Shown here: positions 31,660 through 40,459 of the stretch, piece by piece
Layout: each line of letters opens with the position of its first letter
Numbering within the stretch: position 1 is the stretch's first letter
Assembly (NCBI GenBank): GCA_017438285.1
Contig: JAFRVY010000122.1
Span: 1 to 44,661, forward strand
DNA length: 44,661 bases
Reading direction: 5' to 3'
From: Bacillota bacterium
GTDB lineage: Bacteria; Bacillota; Clostridia; Peptostreptococcales; Anaerovoracaceae
Notes under the pieces: model-generated
Told to the model about the DNA's origin: nothing
Databases searched by the model: none
What the model saw: the letters and a program-made list of their open reading frames with translations, nothing else
Translations under genes and position numbers: made by a program

Positions 31660-33549
31660 TTACTGTTCCTGTTCGGCGAGCTTTTGATCGAGCACCGGCT
31701 GTACGATGCTCCTGAAGTAATCCTTCATTCCGGTTTCAACGCCTATCTGTGAAAGCTGCATGGACGACTCGGCATTTCCTTCAACGACGACCCACTTGTC
31801 ACCCTCTGCATATGTCATGTCCCATCCAACAAAGTACAGACCATGTTCAGCTGCAACCTTCAGAGCCAGTTCCTCTGTCAGATCCAGAAGTTCCTGCCAC
31901 TTCGGGAATTTGATCCCCTTGAAAACAGTGCCCGTGTCCGGATGGCGGTCGTACCGCAGCCCATTATGTGCCACAGCGCCTGAGATCATCTCTCCGGTCT
32001 CAATGTCGATGGTTGCCATGATTCCGCCCTGCGCGCCGTTGTCCACGATGTTTCCGCCGGTACCGACTCTAAAGAATGGCATCATCGGGGTCACCTTGCC
32101 GTCATGCACGAGAGTATTGATCCTTACCGTGTTGATGCTGTGCGGATAGATCTCTTTCATCATCGGATGAGAGATGATCAGTTCCTCCAGAATGAACTTG
32201 CCGTCACTCTCTAACATTTCATGGAATTGACGTGCAAGCGTCTCGTCGTCCTCGTAAGTAACTTTTTCGATGCCCTTGCCCTGCATTCCGGCAAAAGGCT
32301 TCTTTAATCCGGCTTTGTGCTCCCTCATAAATGCTGCGAAGGATTCATAATCGTCTGCAGTCTCTATGATTACCGCATCCCTGTCATACCACTTTTTCAG
32401 ATACTGATAAGACAAAAACTTGTCGTCGAGGATGCCTCTTTTTTCTTCCGGATTCAATATTTTTAAGGCGTCTTTTTTCTCCAGTCCGCTCAGATATGTC
32501 ACTCTTTCCTCGAAAGGCTTTTCTGCGAAGTGGAAATCAAAGAAATCGTTATACGTGTATCGCAGCAACATGCTCACGCTTTCCAGATCAACGGCGAGAT
32601 CTCGGATAGCCCCAAGATCCACACCCGGAATCTTCTCGGATATCAATTCTCCGTGTTCCTTGATCGCCTCATCAGAAAGGTTGGCTGCAATCAGCGCCTT
32701 GCCGGCTTCATACTTTTGCTTCCCTGCCTGAATGTTGCCGCAGTCCAGTTCAGTTTTTATTTCATCCCGCAGTTCCTGAAGTTTTTTCAGCATCTCAAGG
32801 GTCTTGACCTGGTCTTCTTCATCGCGGTAAATGAATCCGTACCTGTAGAACTCCGTGACAACCAGAGGATAGATCTCCATTTCTTTCAGGCTTCTGATAT
32901 TGCCCCTGATTTCCTTTCGCGACTTGCCGCTCACACCCTGAAGATACTCGTAGATATCGTCGATCCTGTCTTTTACCTGACGTGAACCTCTTACCTTTCT
33001 CGAGATTTCGCTTCCCGTCAGCTCCCAAAGTCTTTTCTTGTAGAACTCTTCCGGCGTAACGCTGTAGACATCTTTCGCCTCACTCAGTTTCTGAGCTATC
33101 TCTGTGACGTCCAGCTGCGTCTCCTTATGGATCTTCCTGATTGTTTCCTCGTCCCGTGCAGCCGAAATAATATCGGTCCAGTCGCTTTCCGGCACGTTGT
33201 ACAGTTCATGTTTTACATATTCTTTATTCTTTATTCCGTATTCTTCTTTCGCACGGTCAAGCTCTGCAGATGCTTTCTCAAAATCCCAGCCGGTATTGGC
33301 CATGACTTTGTTCGCTCTGCGAATTCTTCTTATCTCTACAGACTTTTCCTTGCGCTCTGATTCCGGAACATCATAGAACTCGTAATTGATATAGTCCTTT
33401 TTAGATACCCCAAATTCATCTTTGGCGTGATCGATATCAGCTAAGATCTCTTCATATTTGCGTCCCGTGCTCTCTGCGATCTCGGCGATAGGATCCGATT
33501 TGGCTGCGCTTGTCGTGTTCCGTTTGAATCGACTCAGGAAACTACTCAT
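31660..33549 (-). CDS. Sugar-transfer-type ATP-grasp protein with four N-terminal helical modules
   Basis: This 629-residue protein has two halves. Residues about 18-250 form four similar units of about 58 residues: a TGxxxEEI-type helix, an xxAKDEFGV helix and a YVxHELYNVPESE turn in the first two, then more diverged copies. The C-terminal half (from about 315) is an ATP-grasp domain of the sugar-transfer-associated type, with SHPMMKEIYPHSINTVRI, FFRVGTGGNIVDNGAQGG, HPDTGTVFKG and VGWDMTYAEGDKWVVVEGNAES. These enzymes are found in surface-polysaccharide loci and ligate carboxylates using ATP; the substrate is unknown. It overlaps the upstream paralogue by 4 bp (ATGA). Location beside MBOAT/SGNH remnants supports a surface-polymer role. 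Confidence 0.88.
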   Translation of the reverse strand: MSSFLSRFKRNTTSAAKSDPIAEIAESTGRKYEEILADIDHAKDEFGVSKKDYINYEFYDVPESERKEKSVEIRRIRRANKVMANTGWDFEKASAELDRAKEEYGIKNKEYVKHELYNVPESDWTDIISAARDEETIRKIHKETQLDVTEIAQKLSEAKDVYSVTPEEFYKKRLWELTGSEISRKVRGSRQVKDRIDDIYEYLQGVSGKSRKEIRGNIRSLKEMEIYPLVVTEFYRYGFIYRDEEDQVKTLEMLKKLQELRDEIKTELDCGNIQAGKQKYEAGKALIAANLSDEAIKEHGELISEKIPGVDLGAIRDLAVDLESVSMLLRYTYNDFFDFHFAEKPFEERVTYLSGLEKKDALKILNPEEKRGILDDKFLSYQYLKKWYDRDAVIIETADDYESFAAFMREHKAGLKKPFAGMQGKGIEKVTYEDDETLARQFHEMLESDGKFILEELIISHPMMKEIYPHSINTVRINTLVHDGKVTPMMPFFRVGTGGNIVDNGAQGGIMATIDIETGEMISGAVAHNGLRYDRHPDTGTVFKGIKFPKWQELLDLTEELALKVAAEHGLYFVGWDMTYAEGDKWVVVEGNAESSMQLSQIGVETGMKDYFRSIVQPVLDQKLAEQEQ

Positions 33550-35636
33550 GGTCTCTCCTTTTCTAGTTCGGTTTCATCCTTTAGAATCAGTTTTTTCTCA
33601 GCATAGACTTCCGGTGGAATGTCGAAATATGCAAGGGCTCTCATGGCCTTGTAATATACTTCCTCGTAGGCGATGCCCGTCTCCTTCGAAAGAGCCGCAA
33701 GGACCGGGTCCCTTTTGCCCGGCACGTTGTGTGAATAAGGCATCATGTAAATCTTCTCATAGATATTATCCCCTTTTTGCTTCAGGAACATACCGTAGAA
33801 GTTCTCCCATGCACCAACACCCGTTGTGCTTTGGATACCAAACAGCTGCGGCATAGGATTCCCCTCAATGACGATCCATTCTCCCTTGTCGTTCAGCGCG
33901 AGATCCCATCCAACATATACTGCTCCCGTAAGCGCTCTGGCAACTTCACGTCCCACCTGGAGAGCTTTATCCCAGTTCGGCAGCTCAGCGCCCTTAAAGG
34001 CAACGCCTGTATCCGGGTGTACCGCAAAGGATGTCCCATTCTGTCTGAATCCGTCGGTCACGATCTGTCCGGTCGCCTGATCTATGCGGACAGAAATTCC
34101 GCCGGAACCGGCATTATCAACGAAGGACCCTTTCATGCCCACACGCATGGTCACGCAAGGGAAATAGACGTTGTCGCCGTCACGATAGGTGACGAGTCTT
34201 ACTGTGTTTACGGAATCCGGATTGAATCGTGCAACTGCAGGATGTGACTTCACCAGTTCTTCCAGTATCACGCCCCCTGTTTCGCTTACGTATTGTTCAA
34301 ACAGTTCTTCGGCGTTTTCGTCCTCCGTTTTGACCAGTTTGACCGTTTCCCCGAGCGAGCCGGTTACGGATTTCTTTACGAAGCATTCGTGTGTATCAAA
34401 GAACTCCCTGAATGTCTCATAATCACCGGCATCCTGTATTTGAACGATCTTCCTTCCATACCACTGCTTGAACGCTTCATATGATTTGTACTTGTCGTTA
34501 AGGATATCTCTTGCTTCGGTCGTAACCATATGCAGGAGCATTTTTTTGCTGTCAATATCCGAAATGTATTTCAGACGCGGTTCGAAATCATGTTCCCCAA
34601 ATTTGAAGGCGACATATTCTTTCGCGTCAAAACCCAACGCCTTTTTTGTGACGTCGCAATCCAGTGTTCTGCGCTTCAGTTCCTCCGGTGTCAGCGCCGC
34701 AAGGATATCCTCGTCATATAGCTCGCGCAGCTCTTCGGCCTTTCTATCAGTAGCAAAGACTTCACACAGCGCATACAACCGATCCAGTTCTTCCTTCACT
34801 TCTGAAAACGCGAGCTTACCAAGCCTGACATCATCGAGAAGAACCTTGACTCTGTCTCCCTGTTTCTGCGCTGCATCCGCCTGTTTCAGAGCAATTTCAA
34901 TTTCTTCCTCGCTCTTCTTATCCAGTTCGAGATTATAAAACATCGTTATATTTACGTTATATCCCGTGCGCTCTTTCAGGGTCTTTATGCGTTGTCTTAC
35001 TTCTTTTCCACTCAGTCCCAGACTTTCGCTGAGTACTGTGATTTTTTCTTCTTTTCTTTCGTATTTCTTGTTCAGTCCTCTGGCTTTGATCTCTTGCCCT
35101 GACGCAGGCATCAGATACATCTGGTATTGACTGAACTGAGCAAACGTTACTTCCAGTTCGGAGATTCTATCCGAATACTCCCGTATGATCTCAAGCTTGG
35201 ATTTGCCGAGTGCTTCCGCCATCTGCGCAATTCCCTCTCTGTCAGATTTCCTGCGGATTTTACCACCTTCAGTTATGGCAGCAAGCCTGTCCTCAAAACT
35301 CATATTGAACATCTTTGACTTGATATATGGAGTCACTTTGATGTTAAACAGTTTTCTGTAAACTGCATAATCCGCAGCCATCTCCTTCAGTGTGGTTTCA
35401 TCCGGAATGCTGCCATTGACTTTCTGGTATGTCTCCTTGAGGTTACTAAGAACATTCGCCGCCTTATCCGTGCCGCTGGCAAGGTAGCCCCGAGCATAGT
35501 CGTTTACTCTTTGCTCCGCTTCAGAACTGTCCAATTTGCCCTCATAAGCCAGAGCAATATCTTTCTGGATCTCCTGCACTGCCGGAGCCTTTCCTTTTCC
35601 AAGCGCTTTGAATACCCGGTTTTTTAAGCTAGTCAT
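33546..35636 (-). CDS. Second sugar-transfer-type ATP-grasp protein
   Basis: This 696-residue paralogue shares the C-terminal ATP-grasp domain: KSHPAVARFNPDSVNTVRLV, CVTMRVGMKGSFVDNAGSGG, HPDTGVAFKGAELPNW, YVGWDLALNDKGEWIVIEGNPMPQ. The N-terminal half has at least two of the same helical modules (AEALGKSKLEIIREYSDRI, SESLGLSGKEVRQRIKTLKERTG) but is more diverged and carries an additional helical segment first. Both proteins share a linker of the form SFEDRLAAI / FEERVTYLSGLEKK before ATP-grasp. It is cotranscribed with the 629-residue paralogue. The start is 41 bp from the SGNH remnant. Confidence 0.88.
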   Translation of the reverse strand: MTSLKNRVFKALGKGKAPAVQEIQKDIALAYEGKLDSSEAEQRVNDYARGYLASGTDKAANVLSNLKETYQKVNGSIPDETTLKEMAADYAVYRKLFNIKVTPYIKSKMFNMSFEDRLAAITEGGKIRRKSDREGIAQMAEALGKSKLEIIREYSDRISELEVTFAQFSQYQMYLMPASGQEIKARGLNKKYERKEEKITVLSESLGLSGKEVRQRIKTLKERTGYNVNITMFYNLELDKKSEEEIEIALKQADAAQKQGDRVKVLLDDVRLGKLAFSEVKEELDRLYALCEVFATDRKAEELRELYDEDILAALTPEELKRRTLDCDVTKKALGFDAKEYVAFKFGEHDFEPRLKYISDIDSKKMLLHMVTTEARDILNDKYKSYEAFKQWYGRKIVQIQDAGDYETFREFFDTHECFVKKSVTGSLGETVKLVKTEDENAEELFEQYVSETGGVILEELVKSHPAVARFNPDSVNTVRLVTYRDGDNVYFPCVTMRVGMKGSFVDNAGSGGISVRIDQATGQIVTDGFRQNGTSFAVHPDTGVAFKGAELPNWDKALQVGREVARALTGAVYVGWDLALNDKGEWIVIEGNPMPQLFGIQSTTGVGAWENFYGMFLKQKGDNIYEKIYMMPYSHNVPGKRDPVLAALSKETGIAYEEVYYKAMRALAYFDIPPEVYAEKKLILKDETELEKERP

Positions 35637-35677
35637 GTTAAATGCCTTTCGTAGTGGAGTAATAACGGTTGCACATA

Positions 35678-36018
35678 CTATTTTGCATATTTTGCTACTA
35701 CCTCATCATAGTACACGATGTTTTCTTTCATTTGAGCCTTTGTGCTGTCCGTCGCATCGGTCGTATCGATGTCGTAATGCTCAGTGATGTAATCACCAAG
35801 CCATCTGGTCATTTTTTCCGCGCCCTTGTAATTCAGGTGGTGCTTATTGCTCATGTCAGTCTTGCTGTCGATTCCCATTTCCGTGATGATCTCGTCCGTA
35901 TTCATATCCAGATACGGGACGCCGTGTTCATCGGCAAACTTCTGGAGACCTTCATAGTCCGCCCAGGTCCAGTCATGACGCGGAGCTCTGACGAGAAGGA
36001 CATCAATACCCTTCTCCT
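35678..36018 (-). pseudogene. C-terminal remnant of an SGNH/AlgJ-like esterase
   Basis: About 110 residues read from a junction near 36018-36031 to the stop at 35678: QLCKEKGIDVLLVRAPRHDW, FADEHGVPYLDMNTDEI, and NKHHLNYKGAEKMTRWLGDYI. HLNYKGAEK is the C-terminal catalytic Asp/His block of SGNH acyl-esterases that accompany MBOAT acyltransferases. Everything upstream, including the catalytic Ser block, is missing. The frame continues out of register into the MBOAT stump, so any product would carry about 20 wrong residues. It is the downstream side of a deletion and lies just before the two ATP-grasp genes. Confidence 0.7.
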
Positions 36019-36019
36019 T

Positions 36020-36129
36020 GCAAAGCTGCCGGCGAGCAGCACCCACCAGCGGATCTTCTTCGGCACTATGAAATACACTACCGCGCATATTGTAACAAAA
36101 GCTAAAAAGCTTAACGATGTAAAAGTCAT
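36020..36129 (-). pseudogene. N-terminal remnant of an MBOAT-family O-acyltransferase
   Basis: From ATG 36129 the frame reads MTFTSLSFLAFVTICAVVYF, then IVPKKIRWWVLLAGSF. This is the first membrane segment and the PKKxRxxxLLxxS hinge that open MBOAT proteins such as AlgI/DltB. After about 37 codons the similarity stops and the sequence continues as the SGNH gene in another frame. No Shine-Dalgarno precedes the ATG. A normal MBOAT gene is about 1.4 kb, so more than 1 kb plus the SGNH 5' part is absent. It is a relic of a surface-polymer O-acylation system. Confidence 0.7.
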
Positions 36130-36227
36130 ATGTAAATGATATATTACAGGGCGTGTAAAATCAAGTTATCATTCGTCTGTCACATCGGCGTCATTTCCCT
36201 ATATATCGCCTCCGGCGGATCATAGTG

Positions 36228-37019
36228 TTACCGTTTTGTCATGTCGATCGTAAGCGGAGTTACTGACGTTTTCCGTTTGAAATGGAGCGTATGGATGTCG
36301 CTCCCCTCCTGTGCGTCCTTATCGCCGAACTCGGAATCGAAACGTATGCGATAAGGCTTGCCCCAGTCCCGCTGTGGTACCGGCTGCGCCTTGTAATACG
36401 GATGTGTCTCAAGAAAAGTGAAAATGTAATCCTCCGGTCCTACTTCAGCCTCGGGCACATTAACGTTCAATATGTCAGCCTCCTTAGGCATACCCTTCTC
36501 CAGTATGTACCTCAGCCAATACTCGGTAGCCAGTTCAGCACTATGAAAATCCAGCGCTGGGAAATCCGGCCACCTTGCGTCGTAGTCAAGTATTTCCTGC
36601 GACACGGCCAGTGCAGGAACCTTCAGGTCAACAGATTCGAGCGCGGCACCTACCGTCCCGCTGCTTGTAATAGAACTGCCGCAGTTGGCACCAGCATTGA
36701 CTCCGCTGACAGTGATATCCGGCTTTCTGCCTTTTATCTTCGGTGCGATTTCTGCTATCCCATAGGCTGCAGCATATCCCGGTGAACCGTGTACCGCAAA
36801 GGCTTCCACCTTCGCGCCGATGCCAACGTCTATCCTTACGACATCAATCACGCCAAGATCGTCTCTCATAGGATATGCTCTTCCCATAGCTGTCTGCTGC
36901 TTATTTGGCGCGGCGATCACTATATCTCCGACCCGCATCGCTCCTCTGACCGCGGCAGCCAGGCCGGGTGAGTTTATTCCATCATCATTTGTTACAAGTA
37001 TCAGTGGTTTTTTGCTCAT
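36228..37019 (-). CDS. surE: 5'/3'-nucleotidase SurE
   Basis: This 263-residue metal-dependent nucleoside monophosphatase has the N-terminal LVTNDDGINSPG with metal aspartates D9 and D10. APNKQQTAMG replaces the APDxxxSG loop, and SGVNAGANCGSSITSSGTVGAALE is the family metal-Asn/oligomer motif. The HGSPGYAAAYG segment differs from the common GTPADCV form, so substrate preference may be altered. ATG 37019 is preferred over an in-frame ATG 30 bases earlier, which lies in the promoter-proximal leader; AAAAGG precedes it by about 8 bases. It is divergent from the acyltransferase gene. Confidence 0.9.
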   Translation of the reverse strand: MSKKPLILVTNDDGINSPGLAAAVRGAMRVGDIVIAAPNKQQTAMGRAYPMRDDLGVIDVVRIDVGIGAKVEAFAVHGSPGYAAAYGIAEIAPKIKGRKPDITVSGVNAGANCGSSITSSGTVGAALESVDLKVPALAVSQEILDYDARWPDFPALDFHSAELATEYWLRYILEKGMPKEADILNVNVPEAEVGPEDYIFTFLETHPYYKAQPVPQRDWGKPYRIRFDSEFGDKDAQEGSDIHTLHFKRKTSVTPLTIDMTKR

Positions 37020-37057
37020 ATTCGAAACCTTTTCAAGTGGCATTATCATCTGAATTC

Positions 37058-37086
37058 AGTATAACATTTTGCCTTGAATATCTAAA
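37058..37086 (-). promoter_or_regulatory. Promoter of surE
   Basis: On the minus strand TTTAGA (37081-37086), a 17-base spacer and TATACT (37058-37063), with TGT just before the -10 making it extended. The start codon is 39 bases downstream. Confidence 0.65.
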
Positions 37087-37110
37087 GGGCATAGACTCAG
37101 GACTTCACCG

Positions 37111-37139
37111 TTGCTTCACCTAAGCGAATCTGTTACGAT
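37111..37139 (+). promoter_or_regulatory. Promoter of the CAT-fold acyltransferase gene
   Basis: TTGCTT (37111-37116), a 17-base spacer and TACGAT (37134-37139). A CTTCACC repeat overlaps the -35 (37102-37119: CTTCACC-N4-CTTCACC), possibly an activator site. Confidence 0.5.
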
Positions 37140-37165
37140 AAACTCGATTAAAGGAGCTGTTGACT

Positions 37166-38431
37166 ATGAAGATCGTAACCGGAGATCTGATGCATGTGTA
37201 CGCGAGTTTCGCGTCCGATCTGGACTACACCTGCAGACTGATTCTTAAAATGAAAGACCCCGTCGACGGGCTTTTGCTCGAGAAGGCGCTGCGGAATACG
37301 GAGAAACGATATCCGTATTTCTCCGTTCACATGCGAAAAAACGATTCCGAATACTACTACGAACCGAATCCGTCTCCCGTTGCGCTGATCAACACGGATA
37401 AAAAGATCACGCTGAACGAGGCCGAGGCGAACGGACACGTGTGGGCCGTCTGCTATCAGGACGACCGGATCTTCCTGGACTTTTATCACGGGATCGCCGA
37501 CGGCACCGGCCTCTATATGGTGCTCGCCACACTGCTCTATTACTACTGCAATGAGCGTTACGGCGTAACAGACCACGCCGGCATCCGTACTCTGGATGAC
37601 CCGGTCCTGCCCGAAGAGACTGCAGATCCGCTGGCAGACCTGCCTCCTGTTCGGCTTGAGGATATGCCGAACCGTGAAATCAGGGAAGCCTTTTCCATTA
37701 TCAGAGACGGCGGTGCGGCACCGAGAGATCCATATATCTATCATGTCGAGATTCCTGAGCCGGCTTTTGTCAGGTTCATGTCTGCCAGCGATTCAACGCC
37801 GGGGACGATGATTTCTCTGCTGCTCCTTCGCGCGCTCGCTGCCAGATATCCGGGACACGATAAGCCTTTGGTCGGCAGTTACGTGGTCAATGCGAGACCG
37901 ATGCTTCGTCAGAATGCGACGTACCATAACTGCCTCACGTCTCTGAAATTCGACTACGACGAACGCCTGCAAAAGCTCCCGTTCTCACGGCAGACGACTG
38001 TCTTTCGCGGGGTCACTTTTTTGAAAAGCGATGAGGATGTGATCCGCAGCAACATGGCGTCTTTCGCGTCCTATAACCGTGTGCTGTTTGATCGATCGCC
38101 TTCCCTTGAGGAGAAGAAAACCGCCTTCGCAGAACTGCGGAGTTCTTTCCTGCGCAGTTATAGCAGTATCGTCAGTTATGTGGGCAAGTGGAAATTCCCT
38201 GCTCTGGGCGAGTATGTTGAAGAGTTCTGGACCCACGCTCCCCTGGCGAACAACTGCCTTTGCGAGCTGTCTGCCGTGGGCGGAAAAATCTGCATCGCCC
38301 TGCATTTGCGTTCGGAATCCGACGATTTGTTCGAACTGTTCCTGAAGCAGCTCAGGCAGCTCGGCATCCCATATAAATTCAAGGGTATCGCTGAACACGA
38401 TACCCCTGTCTTCAAAGAACCAGGCAACTAA
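37166..38431 (+). CDS. CAT/condensation-fold acyltransferase, alcohol acetyltransferase-like
   Basis: This 421-residue soluble enzyme of the chloramphenicol-acetyltransferase/condensation superfamily has the catalytic HxxxDG motif at residues 108-113 (YHGIADGTG). A second-half floor-loop segment reads SYVVNARPMLRQNATYHN. It would transfer an acyl group from a thioester (CoA or carrier protein) to an alcohol or amine. The ligase encoded at 27068 could supply such thioesters, but they are 8 kb apart. AAAGGAG is 9 bases upstream of ATG 37166; a TTG at 37160 is possible. It ends 8 bp from the convergent CPBP gene with no visible terminator. Confidence 0.8.
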   Translation: MKIVTGDLMHVYASFASDLDYTCRLILKMKDPVDGLLLEKALRNTEKRYPYFSVHMRKNDSEYYYEPNPSPVALINTDKKITLNEAEANGHVWAVCYQDDRIFLDFYHGIADGTGLYMVLATLLYYYCNERYGVTDHAGIRTLDDPVLPEETADPLADLPPVRLEDMPNREIREAFSIIRDGGAAPRDPYIYHVEIPEPAFVRFMSASDSTPGTMISLLLLRALAARYPGHDKPLVGSYVVNARPMLRQNATYHNCLTSLKFDYDERLQKLPFSRQTTVFRGVTFLKSDEDVIRSNMASFASYNRVLFDRSPSLEEKKTAFAELRSSFLRSYSSIVSYVGKWKFPALGEYVEEFWTHAPLANNCLCELSAVGGKICIALHLRSESDDLFELFLKQLRQLGIPYKFKGIAEHDTPVFKEPGN

Positions 38432-38439
38432 GCCTTCGT

Positions 38440-39276
38440 TTATTCTATATTTCCTTTGCTCCACTTTTCATTCCAGACCGCTATGATCTGAGGGTGATAT
38501 TTCGACTGTATCATCCATAATCCCAATACAGCACCCACTGCAGCTGCACCGCAAGTGATCCAGTCGCCAACGCCTGTGCTTGTCATGATTCCGCCGCTTT
38601 GCGATAAGTCACCGCGCATGAACTCCATGAAATCCAAACTCATGTGTCCCAGAATGCACGGCAGCAGGTTTCCGGTGCGCAGATATACAGCGCCAAGCGC
38701 CATACCGATCCCGGTCGCATAGACCGCCTGTACCGCACAGGAGAACGGGTCTCCTCCCACAAGGATATTGGTTGCATGAACCAGGCCGAACACCAGTGAG
38801 GACAGCCAGAAAATAACTTTGATCTGCTTCTCAGATTTGATCGTTCTCATATAATTGGCAACGCCCAGTCCACGGAATGCGACTTCCTCTCCGAAGCCCG
38901 GAGCAAACGCTGCCAGAAAGGCCAAAAGAATGCCTCCCGTTCCAAAAGTTGTCCAGCTGACAATGCTGCCTATATAGTGAATAACAAGAACCGGCAGGAG
39001 CAGGAGTATCCCTGTCAGCAGGCCCTTTGTCTGAATGCAGCCTTTGAAATCCGGCCTAAACCAGAGCTTGAACAGCCCCACCGCAACGAGCGCTCCGGTC
39101 GCGGTTCCGATTCCGCAGCCAAGTGTCGCCGAGCCTCCGCTCGCGCTTCCAAGCACATGGTGATTGATAGGACCGTCGATCATTCCTCCCAATTCGCTGA
39201 CAACCATTGCGAAAACCAGCAGCAGGAAGTATCCCAGAATTGGATGGTCTAAAATTTTGTGCTGTCTTTTCTTCAT
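38440..39276 (-). CDS. CPBP-family intramembrane glutamic endopeptidase
   Basis: This 278-residue polytopic membrane protein (about seven to eight segments) has the catalytic EExxxR motif E130-E131...R135 (GEEVAFRG). Conserved histidines are H167 (FGLVHATN) and about H214 (LGHMSLDFMEF). CPBP proteases act on prenylated or peptide substrates and in Gram-positives often confer bacteriocin self-immunity; no bacteriocin gene is in this operon. It is the last gene of the 38440-42461 operon, 20 bp after the CDF gene. Confidence 0.9.
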   Translation of the reverse strand: MKKRQHKILDHPILGYFLLLVFAMVVSELGGMIDGPINHHVLGSASGGSATLGCGIGTATGALVAVGLFKLWFRPDFKGCIQTKGLLTGILLLLPVLVIHYIGSIVSWTTFGTGGILLAFLAAFAPGFGEEVAFRGLGVANYMRTIKSEKQIKVIFWLSSLVFGLVHATNILVGGDPFSCAVQAVYATGIGMALGAVYLRTGNLLPCILGHMSLDFMEFMRGDLSQSGGIMTSTGVGDWITCGAAAVGAVLGLWMIQSKYHPQIIAVWNEKWSKGNIE

Positions 39277-39296
39277 CTTCAGTCAATGCTCCTTTT

Positions 39297-40436
39297 CTAG
39301 TCTCCGGCGTCGATGTCCGGAATGATTTGAATTGTGTAATCCGGGTACAGCTTTTGCACTTCCTGGTTCATGATCTCGAGCGCCTCCTTTTGGTCTACCG
39401 AGAAGTCCAGTACGACATCAAAGCGCATCGTCTTCTTGTCGGTATCGGCATAGAAGCCATGCACCTGCAAAGCCCAGTCGTGCGCCAGGACCAGTTTGTG
39501 GACCGTGTCTCTGATTTTGGCGGCTTCTTCGTTTGTCGTGTTATATGAATATACGCTGATGCCGGTCAGAACGACGCCTGTTTTCTGGTACACTTCGACC
39601 TGGACCTTTCGGGTAAGGACATCGACTTCGTCGACTGTCATTGTGTCCGGAAGCTCCAGATGTACGGATCCGTAATACTTGTTCGGTCCATAGTTGTACA
39701 GAATCAAATCATAAGCGCCGCGGACTTCCGGCTCCTCGTTAAGAATGCTTCTGATCTGTGCGCCCGTATCCGCATCACCCCTCTGCCCGATAATATCGTT
39801 CAGCGTTTCCATCATCATCTCGATACCTGCCTTGATGATCACGATGGAGATAATGACACCGACATAGGCTTCCAGCGAAATCCCCCAGATCAGGAAGACG
39901 ATTGCCGAAGCCAGTACTGATGCTGAGAGAATCGCGTCAAATGAGGCGTCCTTTCCGGAAGCAACCAGTGCGCCGGAATTGACTTTTTCACCCTGTTTCT
40001 TCACATACCTGCCGAGCACCAGTTTCACAACGATCGCAACCGCGATGATGATCAGTGATATTGTTCCGTAATCCGCAGCTTCCGGGTGAATGATCTTCTT
40101 CACGGATTCAACCAGCGATGTGATACCTGCATAGAGAACGATCGCAGCTACGATCATGGAGCTGAGGTACTCGATTCTCCCGTAGCCAAGGGGGTGTTTC
40201 TTGTCCGGAGCCTTTGCGCCCAGTTTCGCGCCGATGATCGTCACGACGGATGACAGCGCATCGGAAAGGTTGTTGACCGCATCCAAAGTTACCGCAATCG
40301 AATTTGAAATAATACCGACCGCGGCTTTGAACGCCGCCAGCAGCACGTTGGTCAGGATCCCAATGATACTGGTTCTTACGATTGTTTTTTCTCTGTCGGC
40401 TGCTAAAGCAGTCATGTCTTTGTTTTCGTTACTCAT
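39297..40436 (-). CDS. Cation diffusion facilitator, possibly Mn(II)-type
   Basis: This 379-residue transporter has six membrane segments (to about 210) and a long cytoplasmic C-terminal domain (about 215-379). The transport site in TM2 has N55 and D59 (AVNNLSD) and in TM5 D163 and D167 (KDASFD). Zn carriers have HxxxD in TM5, so Asn/Asp with Asp/Asp is more like Mn or Fe exporters. This is inference from known ligand trends. HPLGYGRIEYLSS is the family signature after TM2. The C-terminal domain is longer than the canonical about 90 residues. It is in an operon with HD hydrolase upstream. Confidence 0.88.
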   Translation of the reverse strand: MSNENKDMTALAADREKTIVRTSIIGILTNVLLAAFKAAVGIISNSIAVTLDAVNNLSDALSSVVTIIGAKLGAKAPDKKHPLGYGRIEYLSSMIVAAIVLYAGITSLVESVKKIIHPEAADYGTISLIIIAVAIVVKLVLGRYVKKQGEKVNSGALVASGKDASFDAILSASVLASAIVFLIWGISLEAYVGVIISIVIIKAGIEMMMETLNDIIGQRGDADTGAQIRSILNEEPEVRGAYDLILYNYGPNKYYGSVHLELPDTMTVDEVDVLTRKVQVEVYQKTGVVLTGISVYSYNTTNEEAAKIRDTVHKLVLAHDWALQVHGFYADTDKKTMRFDVVLDFSVDQKEALEIMNQEVQKLYPDYTIQIIPDIDAGD

Positions 40437-40459
40437 TTATAATCTCCTATAATATGCTA

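Noticed and set aside
36228-37019. Reading SurE as a broken gene because the GTPADCV loop is replaced by GSPGYAA
   Set aside because: Frame, length and metal motifs are intact; variation in that loop is plausible for a divergent member.
39297-40436. A zinc-specific label for the CDF transporter
   Set aside because: TM5 has D163 and D167 and TM2 has N55 and D59, not the HxxxD pattern of zinc carriers, so I left the metal open with Mn as a preference.
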